A stretch of 64,000 nucleotides of DNA from positions 2,170,001 to 2,234,000 of the forward strand of contig NZ_CP046052.1 in assembly GCF_004802635.2 (NCBI RefSeq), given 5' to 3'. This stretch comes from Methylocystis heyeri (GTDB lineage Bacteria; Pseudomonadota; Alphaproteobacteria; Rhizobiales; Beijerinckiaceae). Positions 1-9,489 of the stretch are shown here, piece after piece. The position numbers and the translations under genes are program-made. Numbering within the stretch: position 1 is the stretch's first letter; every line of letters starts with the position of its first letter. The notes under the pieces are model-generated. The model saw only the letters and a program-made list of their open reading frames with translations, was not told the origin of the DNA and ran no database searches.

Positions 1-71
1 CGGACGACGCAGGCGGCAAAATCGGAAACTTCTTCTTCCCGCCGCCGGGCGGGTTGAGCCGAGCCGATCAT
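1..71 (-). CDS. Start of a protein gene, probably EgtD (partial)
   Basis: An ATG shares bases with the stop of egtB (ATGA overlap) and opens a frame of about 23 residues running off the left edge. The peptide begins MIGSAQPARRREEEVSDFAA. EgtD, the histidine N-methyltransferase that makes hercynine for EgtB, is the usual translationally coupled partner of egtB, and its N-terminus often contains a similar DFA segment. The assignment rests mainly on the overlap and the partner; too little is visible to confirm the fold. Confidence 0.45.
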   Translation of the reverse strand, partial: MIGSAQPARRREEEVSDFAACVV

Positions 72-1354
72 CACGACGCATCCGACGCGAGGCGCAGGCC
101 GGAGAACTGCCAGCGCTGATGAGGATAGAAGTAGTTCCGGTAACTGGCCCGGACATGGCCGCTCGGCGTTGCGCAGGAGCCGCCGCGAAGCACATGCTGG
201 CCCACCATAAATTTGCCGTTGTATTCCCCGAGCGGCCCGGCGGGCGGGCGATAGCCCGGATAGGGAAGGTAGGCGCTTCCGGTCCACTCCCAGACATCGC
301 CGAACATCTGCTTCATTCCGGCTCCGGCGCCGGCCGGAAGCGGCCGCAGGGCGTCGCTGCCGAGATCATTGGCTTCGCGGCCGGCCGTTTGCGCCGCGGC
401 CTCCCATTCGAACTCGGTGGGAAGGCGACTACCCGCCCATTGCGCGAAGGCCTGCGCTTCGAAATAGCTGACATGTGCGACCGGAGCCGCCGGATCGACC
501 GGCTGGAGCCCTTCCAGCGTCATGCAGAACCACTGGCCGTCGCAATGCTCCCAATAGAGCGGCGCGCGCCATCGTTCGCGGTTCGCCAGCGCCCAACCGT
601 CGGAAAGCCACAGAGACGGCGCGTCATAGCCGCCATCCTCCATGAACTGCAGCCACTCGAGGTTGACGACTGGCCTGTCGGCGAGACGAAAGGGCGCCAG
701 CAAGGCCTCGTGACCCGGCCTTTCATTGTCCCAGCAGAAGCCCTCGCCATCCATGCCCATGCGGCGAACGCCGCCTTCGAATGCGATCCATTTTTGCGCC
801 CGAGGCTCCGGCCCCGGGTTGTGGGATCGCGGCGAGCGATAGCATGGCCGCAGAGGATTGGCGGCGAAAAGCGCGAGTATGTCGGTCAGCATCAGCTCCT
901 GATGCTGCTGCTCGTGATTGGCGCCGGTTTCGATCAAGCCATAGGATTCGGGCGCGTAGGCGAGACCGCCGTCGAAAAATTCCTCGAGCGCGAGGTCGAC
1001 ATGCCTACGGTAGGCCAGAACGCGATCGAGCGAGGGGCGTGTCAGAATTTCACGCTTGGGCCTCGGATGGCGAGCGCCAAGAGACTCGTAGTAGGAGTTG
1101 AAGCAATAGTTGAAACGCGCGTCGAAGGGCGCATAGGACTCAATATAGCGCTCCAGCACGAACTTTTCGAAAAACCAGCTCGTATGCGCAAGATGCCATT
1201 TGGTCGGGCTCGCATCCTCCATCGCCTGCACGGCCATGTCCTCAGGTCCGAGCTCTGACGCCAGCCTCATCGAAAGATTCCGGGTTTCGCGCAGCCTGGA
1301 GCAAAGGCCCTGAGCCCAATCGCAATCCGTTCCGGCAAGAGTGAAGCTTATCAT
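71..1354 (-). CDS. egtB: EgtB, iron-dependent sulfoxide synthase of ergothioneine biosynthesis
   Basis: This 427-residue protein has the EgtB architecture. An N-terminal DinB-like four-helix domain (about residues 15-170) carries the iron-binding histidines, seen as WHLAH near residue 53 and NHEQQHQE near 147. A C-terminal formylglycine-generating-enzyme-like domain (about 190-425) has the typical LPTEFEWEAAA and VLRGGS segments. EgtB joins hercynine with a thiol donor in the cytoplasm, on the way to ergothioneine, a redox-protective thiol. Length is normal for the family. Its stop overlaps the start of the next minus-strand gene, probably egtD, which suggests one operon. Confidence 0.93.
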   Translation of the reverse strand: MISFTLAGTDCDWAQGLCSRLRETRNLSMRLASELGPEDMAVQAMEDASPTKWHLAHTSWFFEKFVLERYIESYAPFDARFNYCFNSYYESLGARHPRPKREILTRPSLDRVLAYRRHVDLALEEFFDGGLAYAPESYGLIETGANHEQQHQELMLTDILALFAANPLRPCYRSPRSHNPGPEPRAQKWIAFEGGVRRMGMDGEGFCWDNERPGHEALLAPFRLADRPVVNLEWLQFMEDGGYDAPSLWLSDGWALANRERWRAPLYWEHCDGQWFCMTLEGLQPVDPAAPVAHVSYFEAQAFAQWAGSRLPTEFEWEAAAQTAGREANDLGSDALRPLPAGAGAGMKQMFGDVWEWTGSAYLPYPGYRPPAGPLGEYNGKFMVGQHVLRGGSCATPSGHVRASYRNYFYPHQRWQFSGLRLASDAS

Positions 1355-1553
1355 TCGTCATCCCGGTCGATCGTTGTTCCACAAGGCGAAAAACCAATAA
1401 CGCGCAGTCTCGGCTTCGAGGCCGTTGCAACTGGGTAACTCACGAGGCGCCGGTTTCGATCCCGCGATTTTTTCAGCAGATGCGCCACGCAGAGTCGCGA
1501 TCCCGTCGCGGGCGCTACATTGATGATGGAAGCGCAAGCAGGAGAGACGGATC

Positions 1554-2321
1554 ATGATTCGATTGGAACGACTCGTGAAACATTACGAGGGCGCTACCGT
1601 CATCGACGATTTATCTGCGTCGTTCGAAGAGTCGCGGACAACCGTTCTGATCGGGCCGTCGGGCAGCGGAAAGTCCACCCTGCTGTCCCTGATCATGGGA
1701 ATCGAGCAGGCGGACCAAGGCCGCATTTGGCTCGACGGCGAGCTCCTGACCGCCGCAACGGCCATGAATGCGAGGCGCAAGATCGGCTATGTGATCCAGG
1801 ACGGCGGTCTGTTTCCTCATCTTTCCGCGCGCGGCAATGTCGAGCTCATGGCCAGGGAATGCGGCTGGGGCGAGCAGGCTCGCAAGGCGCGGCTCGATGA
1901 ATTATGCGAACTCACCCGCCTGCCTCGCGAGAGCCTGGACAAGTCTCCGCTGGAGCTTTCGGGCGGCCAGCGCCAGCGGGTTTCCCTCATGCGCGCCCTC
2001 ATGCTGAACCCGAAGATATTGCTTATGGACGAGCCGTTCGGGGCGCTCGACCCCATGATCCGCTACGAACTCCAGGACGAACTCGAAGGAATTTTCCGCG
2101 ACCTCGCGAAGACCGTCGTGCTGGTCACGCATGACATCGCCGAAGCCGCCTTTTTCGCCGACCGGATAATTCTTCTCGTCGACGGCCGGATCGCGCAGCA
2201 AGGTTCCTTCATCGATCTTCAACAGCGTCCAGAAGCGCCGATCGTCACCCGCTTCCTTCAGGCACAATTGTCGCGTCTCGAAGCGATAGGCGCCCGCGCC
2301 GAAGGGATGCTCCGACGATGA
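1554..2321 (+). CDS. Osmoprotectant (betaine/choline-type) ABC transporter ATPase
   Basis: This 255-residue ABC ATPase has Walker A GPSGSGKST (about residues 36-44), signature LSGGQRQRVS (about 139) and Walker B ILLMDEPFGALD (about 159), followed by the H-loop in VLVTHD. It resembles the OpuCA/ProV branch, which energises uptake of quaternary ammonium compatible solutes, though it lacks the C-terminal CBS pair of OpuCA. It overlaps the downstream binding-protein/permease gene by 4 bases (ATGA), so the two form one transporter. The substrate cannot be fixed from sequence alone; glycine betaine or choline is inferred from the partner. Confidence 0.88.
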   Translation: MIRLERLVKHYEGATVIDDLSASFEESRTTVLIGPSGSGKSTLLSLIMGIEQADQGRIWLDGELLTAATAMNARRKIGYVIQDGGLFPHLSARGNVELMARECGWGEQARKARLDELCELTRLPRESLDKSPLELSGGQRQRVSLMRALMLNPKILLMDEPFGALDPMIRYELQDELEGIFRDLAKTVVLVTHDIAEAAFFADRIILLVDGRIAQQGSFIDLQQRPEAPIVTRFLQAQLSRLEAIGARAEGMLRR

Positions 2322-3826
2322 GGCCGGCGCGGAACCCGCGGCTCGTCATGGCTGTGCTGGCGTTCCTTGCGCCTTTCGTCGCGCTCGGCGCGACTGGCCG
2401 CGAGGAGATGCGCATCGGTTCGAAGAAGTTCACCGAGTCCGTCATTCTCGCAGACATCGCGGGCGAACTCGCCCGATCGACCGGCGCTGCAGTTGCGCAG
2501 CGGCAGGAACTCGGCGGGACGCGAATGTTGTGGGACGCACTGAAGGCCGGGGAGATCGACCTCTATCCGGAATATTCGGGGACCCTGGAATATGAGATTC
2601 TTGCGGGAGAATCCGGCGAGAGCGACCGGGATCTCGATCGCGCGCTCGCTCTGCTGGGCTTGAAAAAAAGCCCGCCTCTCGGCTTCGGAGACGCCTATGT
2701 CCTCGGCATGAGGCGAGAGGCCGCGCAACGCCTTGCGATCCATCGGATTTCCGATCTCGCCCGGCATTCCTCGCTGCGCTTCGGCTTGAGCGACGAATTC
2801 CTGCGGCGGCGCGACGGCTGGCCGGCGCTCTCGGCGGCCTACGGGCTCGAGGGTGAGACGGCGCGCGGATTCGATCACGATATCGCCTACAAGGCCCTGC
2901 TCGACGGGTCGATAGACGTCGTCGATCTCTACGCCACCGACCCCGAAGCGGCCGATCCGCGCATAACCGTGCTGGAGGACGATCTGGCCCGGCTACGAGA
3001 GAACCAGGCCGTTCTGCTGTATCGCGTGGAACTCGAGCGCAATGCGCCGGCCGCGCTTTCTTCAATTCTGAGAATGGCCGGGACCATAGACGCCGCGGCC
3101 ATGATCGCGATGAACAAATCGGTGAAGTTCGAGAAGCGCGCCGAAAGCGAGGTTGCAGCGCGCTTCGTCGCGGCCCGTTTCGGCCTGCCCTTCGTGAATC
3201 GCGAGGAAGGCCTGTGGCATAGAGTGCTTCGGCGCGGCGCCGAACATCTGCGCCTGACCGCCGTCTCTCTCGCGGCTGCGATCGCCGTCGGCCTTCCGCT
3301 CGGCGTAAGCGCCGCATTCTATCCGGGGCTCGGGCGTGTCGCTCTGGCGATGACGGCGATACTGCAAACCATACCTTCGCTGGCGCTACTCGTATTCATG
3401 ATACCGCTGCTCGGCGTCGGGGCCGCCCCGGCGATCGCCGCCCTGTTCCTCTACAGCCTGCTGCCGATCGTGAGAAACACCGCGACCGGCGTCGCCAACA
3501 TACCCAGGCCGCTGCGCAATTCCGCCATCGCGCTGGGTCTCTCTCCGGCAAGGCGCCTGCTTCTCGTCGAACTTCCGCTCGCTTCGCCTTCGATCCTCGC
3601 CGGGATCAAGACCGCCGCCGTCCTCAATATCGGCACGGCCACCCTCGGGGCGCTGATCGGCGCAGGGGGATTTGGGCAACCCATCTTCAGCGGCGTACGC
3701 CTCGACGACTTCGGCATGATCCTGGAAGGAGCCGTCCCCGCCGCCCTGCTCGCCCTCGCCGTCGAGGCCTTTTTCGACTTCGTGGAGCGACGACTCTTTC
3801 CCCGTGGATTGCGGCGACCCCTATGA
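2318..3826 (+). CDS. Osmoprotectant ABC transporter, substrate-binding domain fused to permease
   Basis: This 502-residue fusion has a signal-like N-terminus, then an OpuAC-type periplasmic binding domain (about residues 25-285, beginning MRIGSKKFTES, with a YPEYSGT segment typical of the family). A binding-protein-dependent permease domain with several membrane helices follows (about 300-495), including the EAA-like stretch around IALGLSPARR. The protein therefore supplies ligand capture and the membrane channel, and the overlapping upstream gene supplies the ATPase. In related fusions the permease often comes first; here the binding domain does. It overlaps the convergent glutathione transferase gene by 6 bases. 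Confidence 0.88.
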   Translation: MRPARNPRLVMAVLAFLAPFVALGATGREEMRIGSKKFTESVILADIAGELARSTGAAVAQRQELGGTRMLWDALKAGEIDLYPEYSGTLEYEILAGESGESDRDLDRALALLGLKKSPPLGFGDAYVLGMRREAAQRLAIHRISDLARHSSLRFGLSDEFLRRRDGWPALSAAYGLEGETARGFDHDIAYKALLDGSIDVVDLYATDPEAADPRITVLEDDLARLRENQAVLLYRVELERNAPAALSSILRMAGTIDAAAMIAMNKSVKFEKRAESEVAARFVAARFGLPFVNREEGLWHRVLRRGAEHLRLTAVSLAAAIAVGLPLGVSAAFYPGLGRVALAMTAILQTIPSLALLVFMIPLLGVGAAPAIAALFLYSLLPIVRNTATGVANIPRPLRNSAIALGLSPARRLLLVELPLASPSILAGIKTAAVLNIGTATLGALIGAGGFGQPIFSGVRLDDFGMILEGAVPAALLALAVEAFFDFVERRLFPRGLRRPL

Positions 3827-4537
3827 TTGCAGGTCGAGCTCGGGATAATGCCTGAATATGCCCTCCGTGCTGAAAGGCAGGCGACGCTCGCTTTCGAGAT
3901 AGGCGCGAATCCTCGATCTCGCCGCGACCTTGCGCGCAAGCGCGTCGACGCGCGGCGTTCCGGCGCTCGCTGCTCTCATTGCCTTTGGAAAGGCGTAGCG
4001 AAGCCCTTCGAACGCCTGGAACAGAGACAGATCGGCGTAGGTTAGATTGTCTCCCGCGAGCCAGCCATTGCGTCCGACTGAGAGAATCCGCTCGAACCAG
4101 TTCAGGAACCTGGGAATGCGCTGGCTGCGGAAAGCCTTGGCCCGCTTCCTGGCTTCAGCCTGCTGCTCCTCGTAGTAGAGATGGGCGCCGAGCGGATGAT
4201 GCGCGTCATGCGCCTCCGAAACGAGATCTGCGATGGTGAGCTGCAGCTGATGCACCCAGAGCTTTTCGCTCTCGTCGCGCGGTGCGAGGCCATGGCGTTC
4301 TCCCAGATGCCATAGAATGGCCGCGGTCTGGCCGATCACCAGATCGCCATCGGCGAGAAAGGGCGGCGCGAAAGGAGGATGGCGAATTCCGGTCTGCTCC
4401 AGGAACGCCTCCAGCTCGGCTTCGCCATCGGCCTCGCGCGCCACGTCGACATATTCCGCGCCGGCCTCCTCCAGCGCCAGCCTGACAAATTCTCCCCTGC
4501 CCTGGATCCCCGGCCAGTAATACAGTCGATAGGCCAT
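3821..4537 (-). CDS. Glutathione S-transferase family protein
   Basis: This 238-residue protein has the GST layout. A thioredoxin-like N-terminal domain starts with MAYRLYYWPG and contains the glutathione-site segment IGQTAAILWHL (about residues 68-78). An all-helical C-terminal domain includes the conserved NLTYADLSLFQ. An early Tyr (YYW) is positioned like the catalytic Tyr of sigma/alpha-type enzymes. It is cytosolic and conjugates or exchanges glutathione on unknown substrates. It lies tail to tail with the ABC transporter, so the two are not co-transcribed. Confidence 0.88.
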   Translation of the reverse strand: MAYRLYYWPGIQGRGEFVRLALEEAGAEYVDVAREADGEAELEAFLEQTGIRHPPFAPPFLADGDLVIGQTAAILWHLGERHGLAPRDESEKLWVHQLQLTIADLVSEAHDAHHPLGAHLYYEEQQAEARKRAKAFRSQRIPRFLNWFERILSVGRNGWLAGDNLTYADLSLFQAFEGLRYAFPKAMRAASAGTPRVDALARKVAARSRIRAYLESERRLPFSTEGIFRHYPELDLQS

Positions 4538-4585
4538 CGCACATTCTCCTCACGCTGTCAGAAAACGGCGCATTCGGAACCGTTC

Positions 4586-4957
4586 TCAATGGGCGGCGGT
4601 CATGAGTTCAAGGAGATGGCCGTCAGGGCTGCGAAAATACACCCCGCGTCCGCCGTTCCAGTCGTTGAGCTTTCCGTCGGCTTCGCTCCAGGGAGCGCTG
4701 CCGAAGGCGAGACGCGCCGCCTTCACGCGCGCCAGTATAGCGTCGAATTCGGCGTCGCCGACGTGAAATGCGTAATGGTTGGGGCTGAAGGAGTTCTCTT
4801 CGGCGAACAGCAAAGTCAGCGCCTCGTTTATCCTCACGGACGCAAAATGGCCGTCGTCATACTCGGCCCGCAATCCAAATATCTTCGCGAACCACTCCGC
4901 CGCCGCCGCCTTGTCATGCGCGGGCGCTATTGTGTGATTGAGGACTATGGTCATCAT
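4586..4957 (-). CDS. VOC (glyoxalase/dioxygenase fold) family protein
   Basis: This 123-residue protein has the beta-alpha-beta-beta-beta repeats of the vicinal oxygen chelate superfamily. The first module begins LNHTIAP and the second contains YAFHVGD, ending in RGVYFRSPDGHLLELMT. The His and Glu in these strands are the usual metal ligands, so a metal-dependent lyase, isomerase or resistance function is possible. It sits about 50 bases upstream of the GST gene on the same strand and may share its transcript. The substrate cannot be told. Confidence 0.8.
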   Translation of the reverse strand: MMTIVLNHTIAPAHDKAAAAEWFAKIFGLRAEYDDGHFASVRINEALTLLFAEENSFSPNHYAFHVGDAEFDAILARVKAARLAFGSAPWSEADGKLNDWNGGRGVYFRSPDGHLLELMTAAH

Positions 4958-5249
4958 GCGGCTCCCGGCGCGCGGCGAAGTCCTGCGCTATCATCTGGAG
5001 AAGATCGCCCGGGGAGCACGAGCCTCGCGGACTCCGCCGACTTCTATTTTTTATCGCTCTTGCGCCTGCCTGCGCTAGTTGATGTCGAGCGTCACAGATC
5101 GCATCCGCTGCAAAGGTCGACAGGCTTTTGCGCCAAGAATGCGCTCCGTTCTGCTCCGGCGCGACGTGTCGTTCGAACGACCTGCATTCGGGCGTAGGAG
5201 CGCTAGTCCGGTCACAGGCGTCACAGGCAAATGGCGAGGTCCTTCAGCA

Positions 5250-6368
5250 ATGAAAATCGCGCAGATTCCGCCGCTCATGGAGAGCGTTCCCCCGATGCTG
5301 TATGGAGGAACGGAGCGGATAGTCTCGTATCTCACGGAAGAGTTGATCAATCAGGGGCATGAGGTGACCTTGTTCGCGAGCGGCGACTCGTACACTTCGG
5401 CGGAACTCGTTCCTTGCTGCGCGAGGGCCTTGAGACTTTCAAACGTGAAAGATCCGCTGCCCTACAGTCTTCTGCAGCTCGACCTTGTGTTCAGAAGAGC
5501 GCATGAGTTCGACGTTCTTCACTTCCATAATGATTGCCTGCATTTTCCCTTGATGCGGAACTTCGCGCATAAGAGCGTGACCACGCTTCACGGACGTCTC
5601 GATCTGCCCGATCTCGCGCCCCTGTTCAAGCAGTTCAACAAGATGCCGGTCGTGTCGATTTCGTCGGATCAACGGCGGCCTCTCGCCGCAAACTGGGTGG
5701 CCACGGTCTATCACGGGCTTCCGCGCAATCTCTATTCGATCAAAAATCAGGACGAGGGCGACTATCTTGCTTTTCTCGGGAGGATCTGCCCCGACAAAGG
5801 CATAGTGCGCGCCATAGAGATCGCGCGCCGCACGGGTCAAAGGCTCAAGATCGCCGCCAAGGTAGACAAGGTCGATCAATGCTATTTCGACGAGACGGTG
5901 TCGCCGCTTCTGGCTGCGCCCAATGTGGAATTCATCGGCGAGATCGGCGAAAACGAAAAAGAGGCGTTTCTGAATGGCGCCAAAGCGCTCATATTCCCGA
6001 TCGAATGGCCCGAACCCTTCGGTCTCGTCATGATCGAAGCCATGGCCTGCGGCACGCCGGTGATCGCCTTCCCGCACGGGTCGGTGAGAGAGGTGATCGA
6101 CGACGGCGTCAGCGGCTTTATCGTCGAAAGCGTCGACGAGGCGGCGGCCGCCGTGGCGAAGGTGGACAATCTCGACCGCCGTCTCGTGCGCAAGACCTTC
6201 GAGCATAAATTCACGTCGGAACTCATGGCGCGCAATTATATCAAGGTCTACGAACGCCTGCTCAAAAGGCCTAACTCATCCCTTGGCAAGGCCAAGCCGG
6301 CGCCCAATCTAAGCCTGATCGAACCGTTCGACCGCTATAGGCAGCCCTCGCGCCCCGGCGCGGAATAG
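5250..6368 (+). CDS. Glycosyltransferase family 4 protein
   Basis: The protein from ATG 5250 (372 residues) begins MKIAQIPPLMESVPP with a GGTERIV nucleotide-sugar loop and has the GT4 donor-site motif EPFGLVMIEAMACGTPV near residue 250. The open frame continues upstream to 5079, but that stretch has no conserved sequence, and GAGGT lies 10 bases before ATG 5250. The family transfers sugars from nucleotide donors with retention. The glucosidase gene 57 bases downstream on the same strand points to glucan or glycogen-like metabolism or an osmotic glycoside, but acceptor and donor are unknown. Confidence 0.87.
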   Translation: MKIAQIPPLMESVPPMLYGGTERIVSYLTEELINQGHEVTLFASGDSYTSAELVPCCARALRLSNVKDPLPYSLLQLDLVFRRAHEFDVLHFHNDCLHFPLMRNFAHKSVTTLHGRLDLPDLAPLFKQFNKMPVVSISSDQRRPLAANWVATVYHGLPRNLYSIKNQDEGDYLAFLGRICPDKGIVRAIEIARRTGQRLKIAAKVDKVDQCYFDETVSPLLAAPNVEFIGEIGENEKEAFLNGAKALIFPIEWPEPFGLVMIEAMACGTPVIAFPHGSVREVIDDGVSGFIVESVDEAAAAVAKVDNLDRRLVRKTFEHKFTSELMARNYIKVYERLLKRPNSSLGKAKPAPNLSLIEPFDRYRQPSRPGAE

Positions 6369-6425
6369 CCGGCGCAGCTCTGCCCTGTTCGGCGGCGCGG
6401 CCTTGTTCAAAAAGGCGGATGTCCG

Positions 6426-8627
6426 ATGAATGAGCCCTCGGCCAAACATCTGGGCGTCAAACCGGCGCCCGACGCCCTCCCGGTGCAGTTCTACATCGCT
6501 GCGACGGCGTCGCTTCTGGAGCGGAGAACGCGCGTCCTCAAGCACGGGGACACCTTCGGCGTTTTCGACCGTTACGGAGACATCATACCCGGCGAAAGCA
6601 GCCCGGAAGGCCTCTACCACAACGACACGCGCTACCTCTCCAGCCTCACGATCCTGGTCAATGGCCAGCGCCCGCTGTTCTTGAGCTCCAAGGTCGAGGA
6701 CAATAACGCTGCGCTCAGCGTCGATCTCACCAACCCCGACATCATAGACAATGATCTTCTGGTCCTGCAGCGCGACATGGTGCATATCGTCAGGTCGAAG
6801 TTCCTGTGGGGCGGCGCCTGTTTCGAGCGTCTGGGGCTCAGGAATTACGACGCGACCAATCCCAGAATAGACCTCGAGATTCTCTTCGGCGCCGATTTCT
6901 CCGATATTTTTGAAGTGCGCGGGAACAGTCGTCCGCGCCGCGGCCACAAGGAGTTCGCCGCCGAAAGCGATCGCATCGTCATCTCCTATCACGGGCTCGA
7001 CGGCGTGGTCAGGAGAACGACGGCGATCTTCGATCCCGCTCCAGTGAAATTGACCAACGGCAGCGCGCTGTATCAACTCGACCTCGCCAAAGGCGGCCGC
7101 GACTCGGTGTTTTTCTCGATCAATTGCGCCGAGGGAAAAGAGCATCCCCGCGAAGCTGCGCGCAGTTTTTTCTTCAACATGAAGCGCGCGAGGCGCGAAC
7201 TCAGGTCGCTCGCCGCCGGAGCGGCGGAGATCGAAACCTCGAACCAGGTCTTCAACGAGGTTCTGCGTCAATCGGCGGCCGATCTCTTCATGCTGGTCAC
7301 GCATACGCAACACGGGCCGTTTCCTTACGCGGGCGTTCCCTGGTTCAGCACCATCTTCGGGCGCGACGCGCTCATAACGGCGATGCAGATTCTGTGGATC
7401 GACCCCTCGATCGCCAGGGGGGTTCTCAAATATCTCGCCGCAACGCAGGCGACCTCGGTGAGGCCGGAGGCGGAAGCCGAGCCGGGCAAGATCGTGCACG
7501 AAATCAGGCGCGGAGAAATGGCGCGGCTGGGAGAGGTTCCTTTCGCACGCTACTACGGCTCCGTCGACGGCACGGCCTTGTTCGTCATTCTGGCCGGTCT
7601 TTACTTCGAGCGCACCGGCGACCTCAAGACGATCGCCGATTTATGGCCTCGCGTGGAGGACGCGCTCAGATGGATCGACAAATATGGCGATCGCGACGGC
7701 GACGGATTCGTCGAATATTTCCGGCAGGATGAAAGCGGGCTGGTCAATCAGGGGTGGAAGGATTCGTCCGACTCCATCTTCCACGCCGACGGTTCGCTCG
7801 CGCATGGGCCGATCGCGCTTTGCGAGGTACAGGGCTATGTGTATGCGGCGAAGCGCCATGCGGCGAGGCTGGCGGCCGTAATCGGCTTCACCGCGCAATC
7901 GGCTCGTCTGATGCGGGAGGCGGAGGAGCTCAAGGCGCGATTCGACGAAAGCTTCTGGTCGGATGCGCTCGGATTCTACGCCATAGCTCTCGACGGCGAA
8001 AAGAGGCGCTGCGAAGTTCGCTCGTCCAATGCGGGGCATCTGCTGTTCTCCGGCATCGCTTCGGACGCGCGCGGCAAAAGAGTCGGCGAGCAGCTCTTGA
8101 GCAGACCGTTCTTTTCCGGCTGGGGCGTCAGAACGATAGCTGCGGGGGAATCCCGTTACAATCCCATGTCCTACCACAACGGTTCGATCTGGCCTCACGA
8201 CAACGCGATGATCGGCCTCGGTCTTGCCCGCTATGGACTGAAGCAGGAGCTCCAGCAGCTTTTCACCGCGCAGTTCGACGCCGCATGCTACATGGATCTG
8301 CGTCGCCTTCCCGAGCTTTTCTGCGGCTTCCAGCGCACGAGGGGAAAAGCGCCGACACTTTATCCCGTCGCCTGCGCGCCGCAGGCATGGTCTTCGGCGG
8401 CGCCCTTTGCATTCATCCAGGCGAGCCTCGGCGTCGAGATCGATTACGCGGCCGAGTGCATTCGCTTCCGCAAGCCCAAGCTTCCGGCCTTTCTGGATCA
8501 GCTCGCCATCCGCTCCCTCGCGGTCGGGGATGCGAGACTGGACATATTGCTCAGACGGTATGACGGCGAAGTATCGGTAAGCGTCACGAAGGCCACCGGA
8601 CCGGCTCGGGTGGAAGTCAGGTTGTGA
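6426..8627 (+). CDS. Glycogen-debranching-type amylo-alpha-1,6-glucosidase
   Basis: This 733-residue protein combines an N-terminal debranching-enzyme beta-domain (about residues 40-240, with FDRYGDI and LYHNDTRYLS) and a C-terminal (alpha/alpha)6 barrel. The barrel contains PWFSTIFGRDALIT, NQGWKDSSDS and YHNGSIWPHDNA, the segments that line the active site in the amylo-alpha-1,6-glucosidase and GH15-like family. Cytosolic location is likely, as there is no signal peptide. It follows the GT4 gene closely, so the pair may build and trim one glucan or glycoside. Whether the substrate is glycogen is not known; members of this branch are often annotated only by homology. Confidence 0.87.
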   Translation: MNEPSAKHLGVKPAPDALPVQFYIAATASLLERRTRVLKHGDTFGVFDRYGDIIPGESSPEGLYHNDTRYLSSLTILVNGQRPLFLSSKVEDNNAALSVDLTNPDIIDNDLLVLQRDMVHIVRSKFLWGGACFERLGLRNYDATNPRIDLEILFGADFSDIFEVRGNSRPRRGHKEFAAESDRIVISYHGLDGVVRRTTAIFDPAPVKLTNGSALYQLDLAKGGRDSVFFSINCAEGKEHPREAARSFFFNMKRARRELRSLAAGAAEIETSNQVFNEVLRQSAADLFMLVTHTQHGPFPYAGVPWFSTIFGRDALITAMQILWIDPSIARGVLKYLAATQATSVRPEAEAEPGKIVHEIRRGEMARLGEVPFARYYGSVDGTALFVILAGLYFERTGDLKTIADLWPRVEDALRWIDKYGDRDGDGFVEYFRQDESGLVNQGWKDSSDSIFHADGSLAHGPIALCEVQGYVYAAKRHAARLAAVIGFTAQSARLMREAEELKARFDESFWSDALGFYAIALDGEKRRCEVRSSNAGHLLFSGIASDARGKRVGEQLLSRPFFSGWGVRTIAAGESRYNPMSYHNGSIWPHDNAMIGLGLARYGLKQELQQLFTAQFDAACYMDLRRLPELFCGFQRTRGKAPTLYPVACAPQAWSSAAPFAFIQASLGVEIDYAAECIRFRKPKLPAFLDQLAIRSLAVGDARLDILLRRYDGEVSVSVTKATGPARVEVRL

Positions 8628-8719
8628 CCGCCGGCGTTCTTGACCCGGGAAGAGCGAGGCCTAGCTAGAAAAATTCGAAGAAGGCGGAGCTGCGCAGCCG
8701 TTGCAACGGAATCGAAGCC

Positions 8720-8890
8720 ATGAAGGAACACACTCATCGTGACGACACGGTATTTATCCAGCTTGCCGCAGTGGCCTGCGCGATCCTTTTTGCTGTGTTC
8801 ATGTTCTTCAAATTCGTGGATTGGCTCGGCCCCTACTCCGGCGGCCTCAGCTCGCCGGAAGTCGGCAAGGACGTGCTGCCGCTAAAATAG
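8720..8890 (+). CDS. Small single-span membrane protein (56 aa)
   Basis: This short gene opens with MKEHTHRDD and has one hydrophobic helix (about residues 12-36) followed by a polar tail ending VLPLK. I do not recognise the family. The clean start and stop and the membrane-helix profile favour a real gene. It follows the glucosidase by 92 bases on the same strand. Confidence 0.5.
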   Translation: MKEHTHRDDTVFIQLAAVACAILFAVFMFFKFVDWLGPYSGGLSSPEVGKDVLPLK

Positions 8891-8959
8891 ACTCCCGCAC
8901 GATGAAAACAGGTTTACAATGCCATCTGTAAAGGGGTGGGTGGCGGAGAGGCGACCACG

Positions 8960-9253
8960 ATGAACACCGACGCTTTCAATCTCGAGCGAAACCCCTACTG
9001 GGCCCTGCTGCTGCACGCTCAGGCGCTGAACGCCAAGCTGCTCCAGTTCTCGGCGGACAATTTCCTGGCGAGCGTGAATTTCTTCAGCGATCTCGCCCGG
9101 GCTTCGACTTCACCGTCGAGCATCCCGGAGGTCGTCGTCAACAAGACGCGCGACCAGTTCGAGACCTTGACCGAACAGATCGAGGAACTATCCGAAGCGG
9201 CCCAGGGCGGCCCACCCGGCGAGGATGAGGTGGTTCCCAATCTGGGAGACTGA
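8960..9253 (+). CDS. Phasin-like small protein
   Basis: This is a 97-residue helical protein starting MNTDAFNLERNPYW. An in-frame ATG 24 bases upstream (8936) is less likely. The pattern of a long amphipathic helix, then SSIPEVVVNKTRDQFETLTEQ, resembles phasin-family proteins that coat polyhydroxyalkanoate granules, where a 'sp.e....q..f...q...l' spacing is common. Type II methanotrophs accumulate PHB, so the role would fit. The similarity is weak and the call is tentative. Confidence 0.5.
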   Translation: MNTDAFNLERNPYWALLLHAQALNAKLLQFSADNFLASVNFFSDLARASTSPSSIPEVVVNKTRDQFETLTEQIEELSEAAQGGPPGEDEVVPNLGD

Positions 9254-9489
9254 GTTTCCGCCCGCATGACCACAAAGCCGGCCCGGTTCGACGCAGCGGA
9301 CGACCCGCGCGCGGCGACGGCCTCCGAAACGCGCGTATTCGGATGTGACGCAATCGTTCGGTCGAATGCGTTCCCGTCGTGCGAGCCTGCCGACTTTTGC
9401 GGAATGCGCTCTAAATCCTGTGACGGCAGGGCGCTGTTTTCTTCCTGCTTCCTTATATTCGAGCCTCAAATCCAAACGGAGCTCTCGCT

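Noticed and set aside
119-1258. Long plus-strand open frame opposite egtB
   Set aside because: It mirrors the egtB gene, is arginine-rich, and has no recognisable domain; EgtB motifs are clear on the minus strand.
5079-5249. Upstream extension of the glycosyltransferase frame
   Set aside because: The 57 extra residues lack conserved sequence and the family N-terminus begins at ATG 5250.
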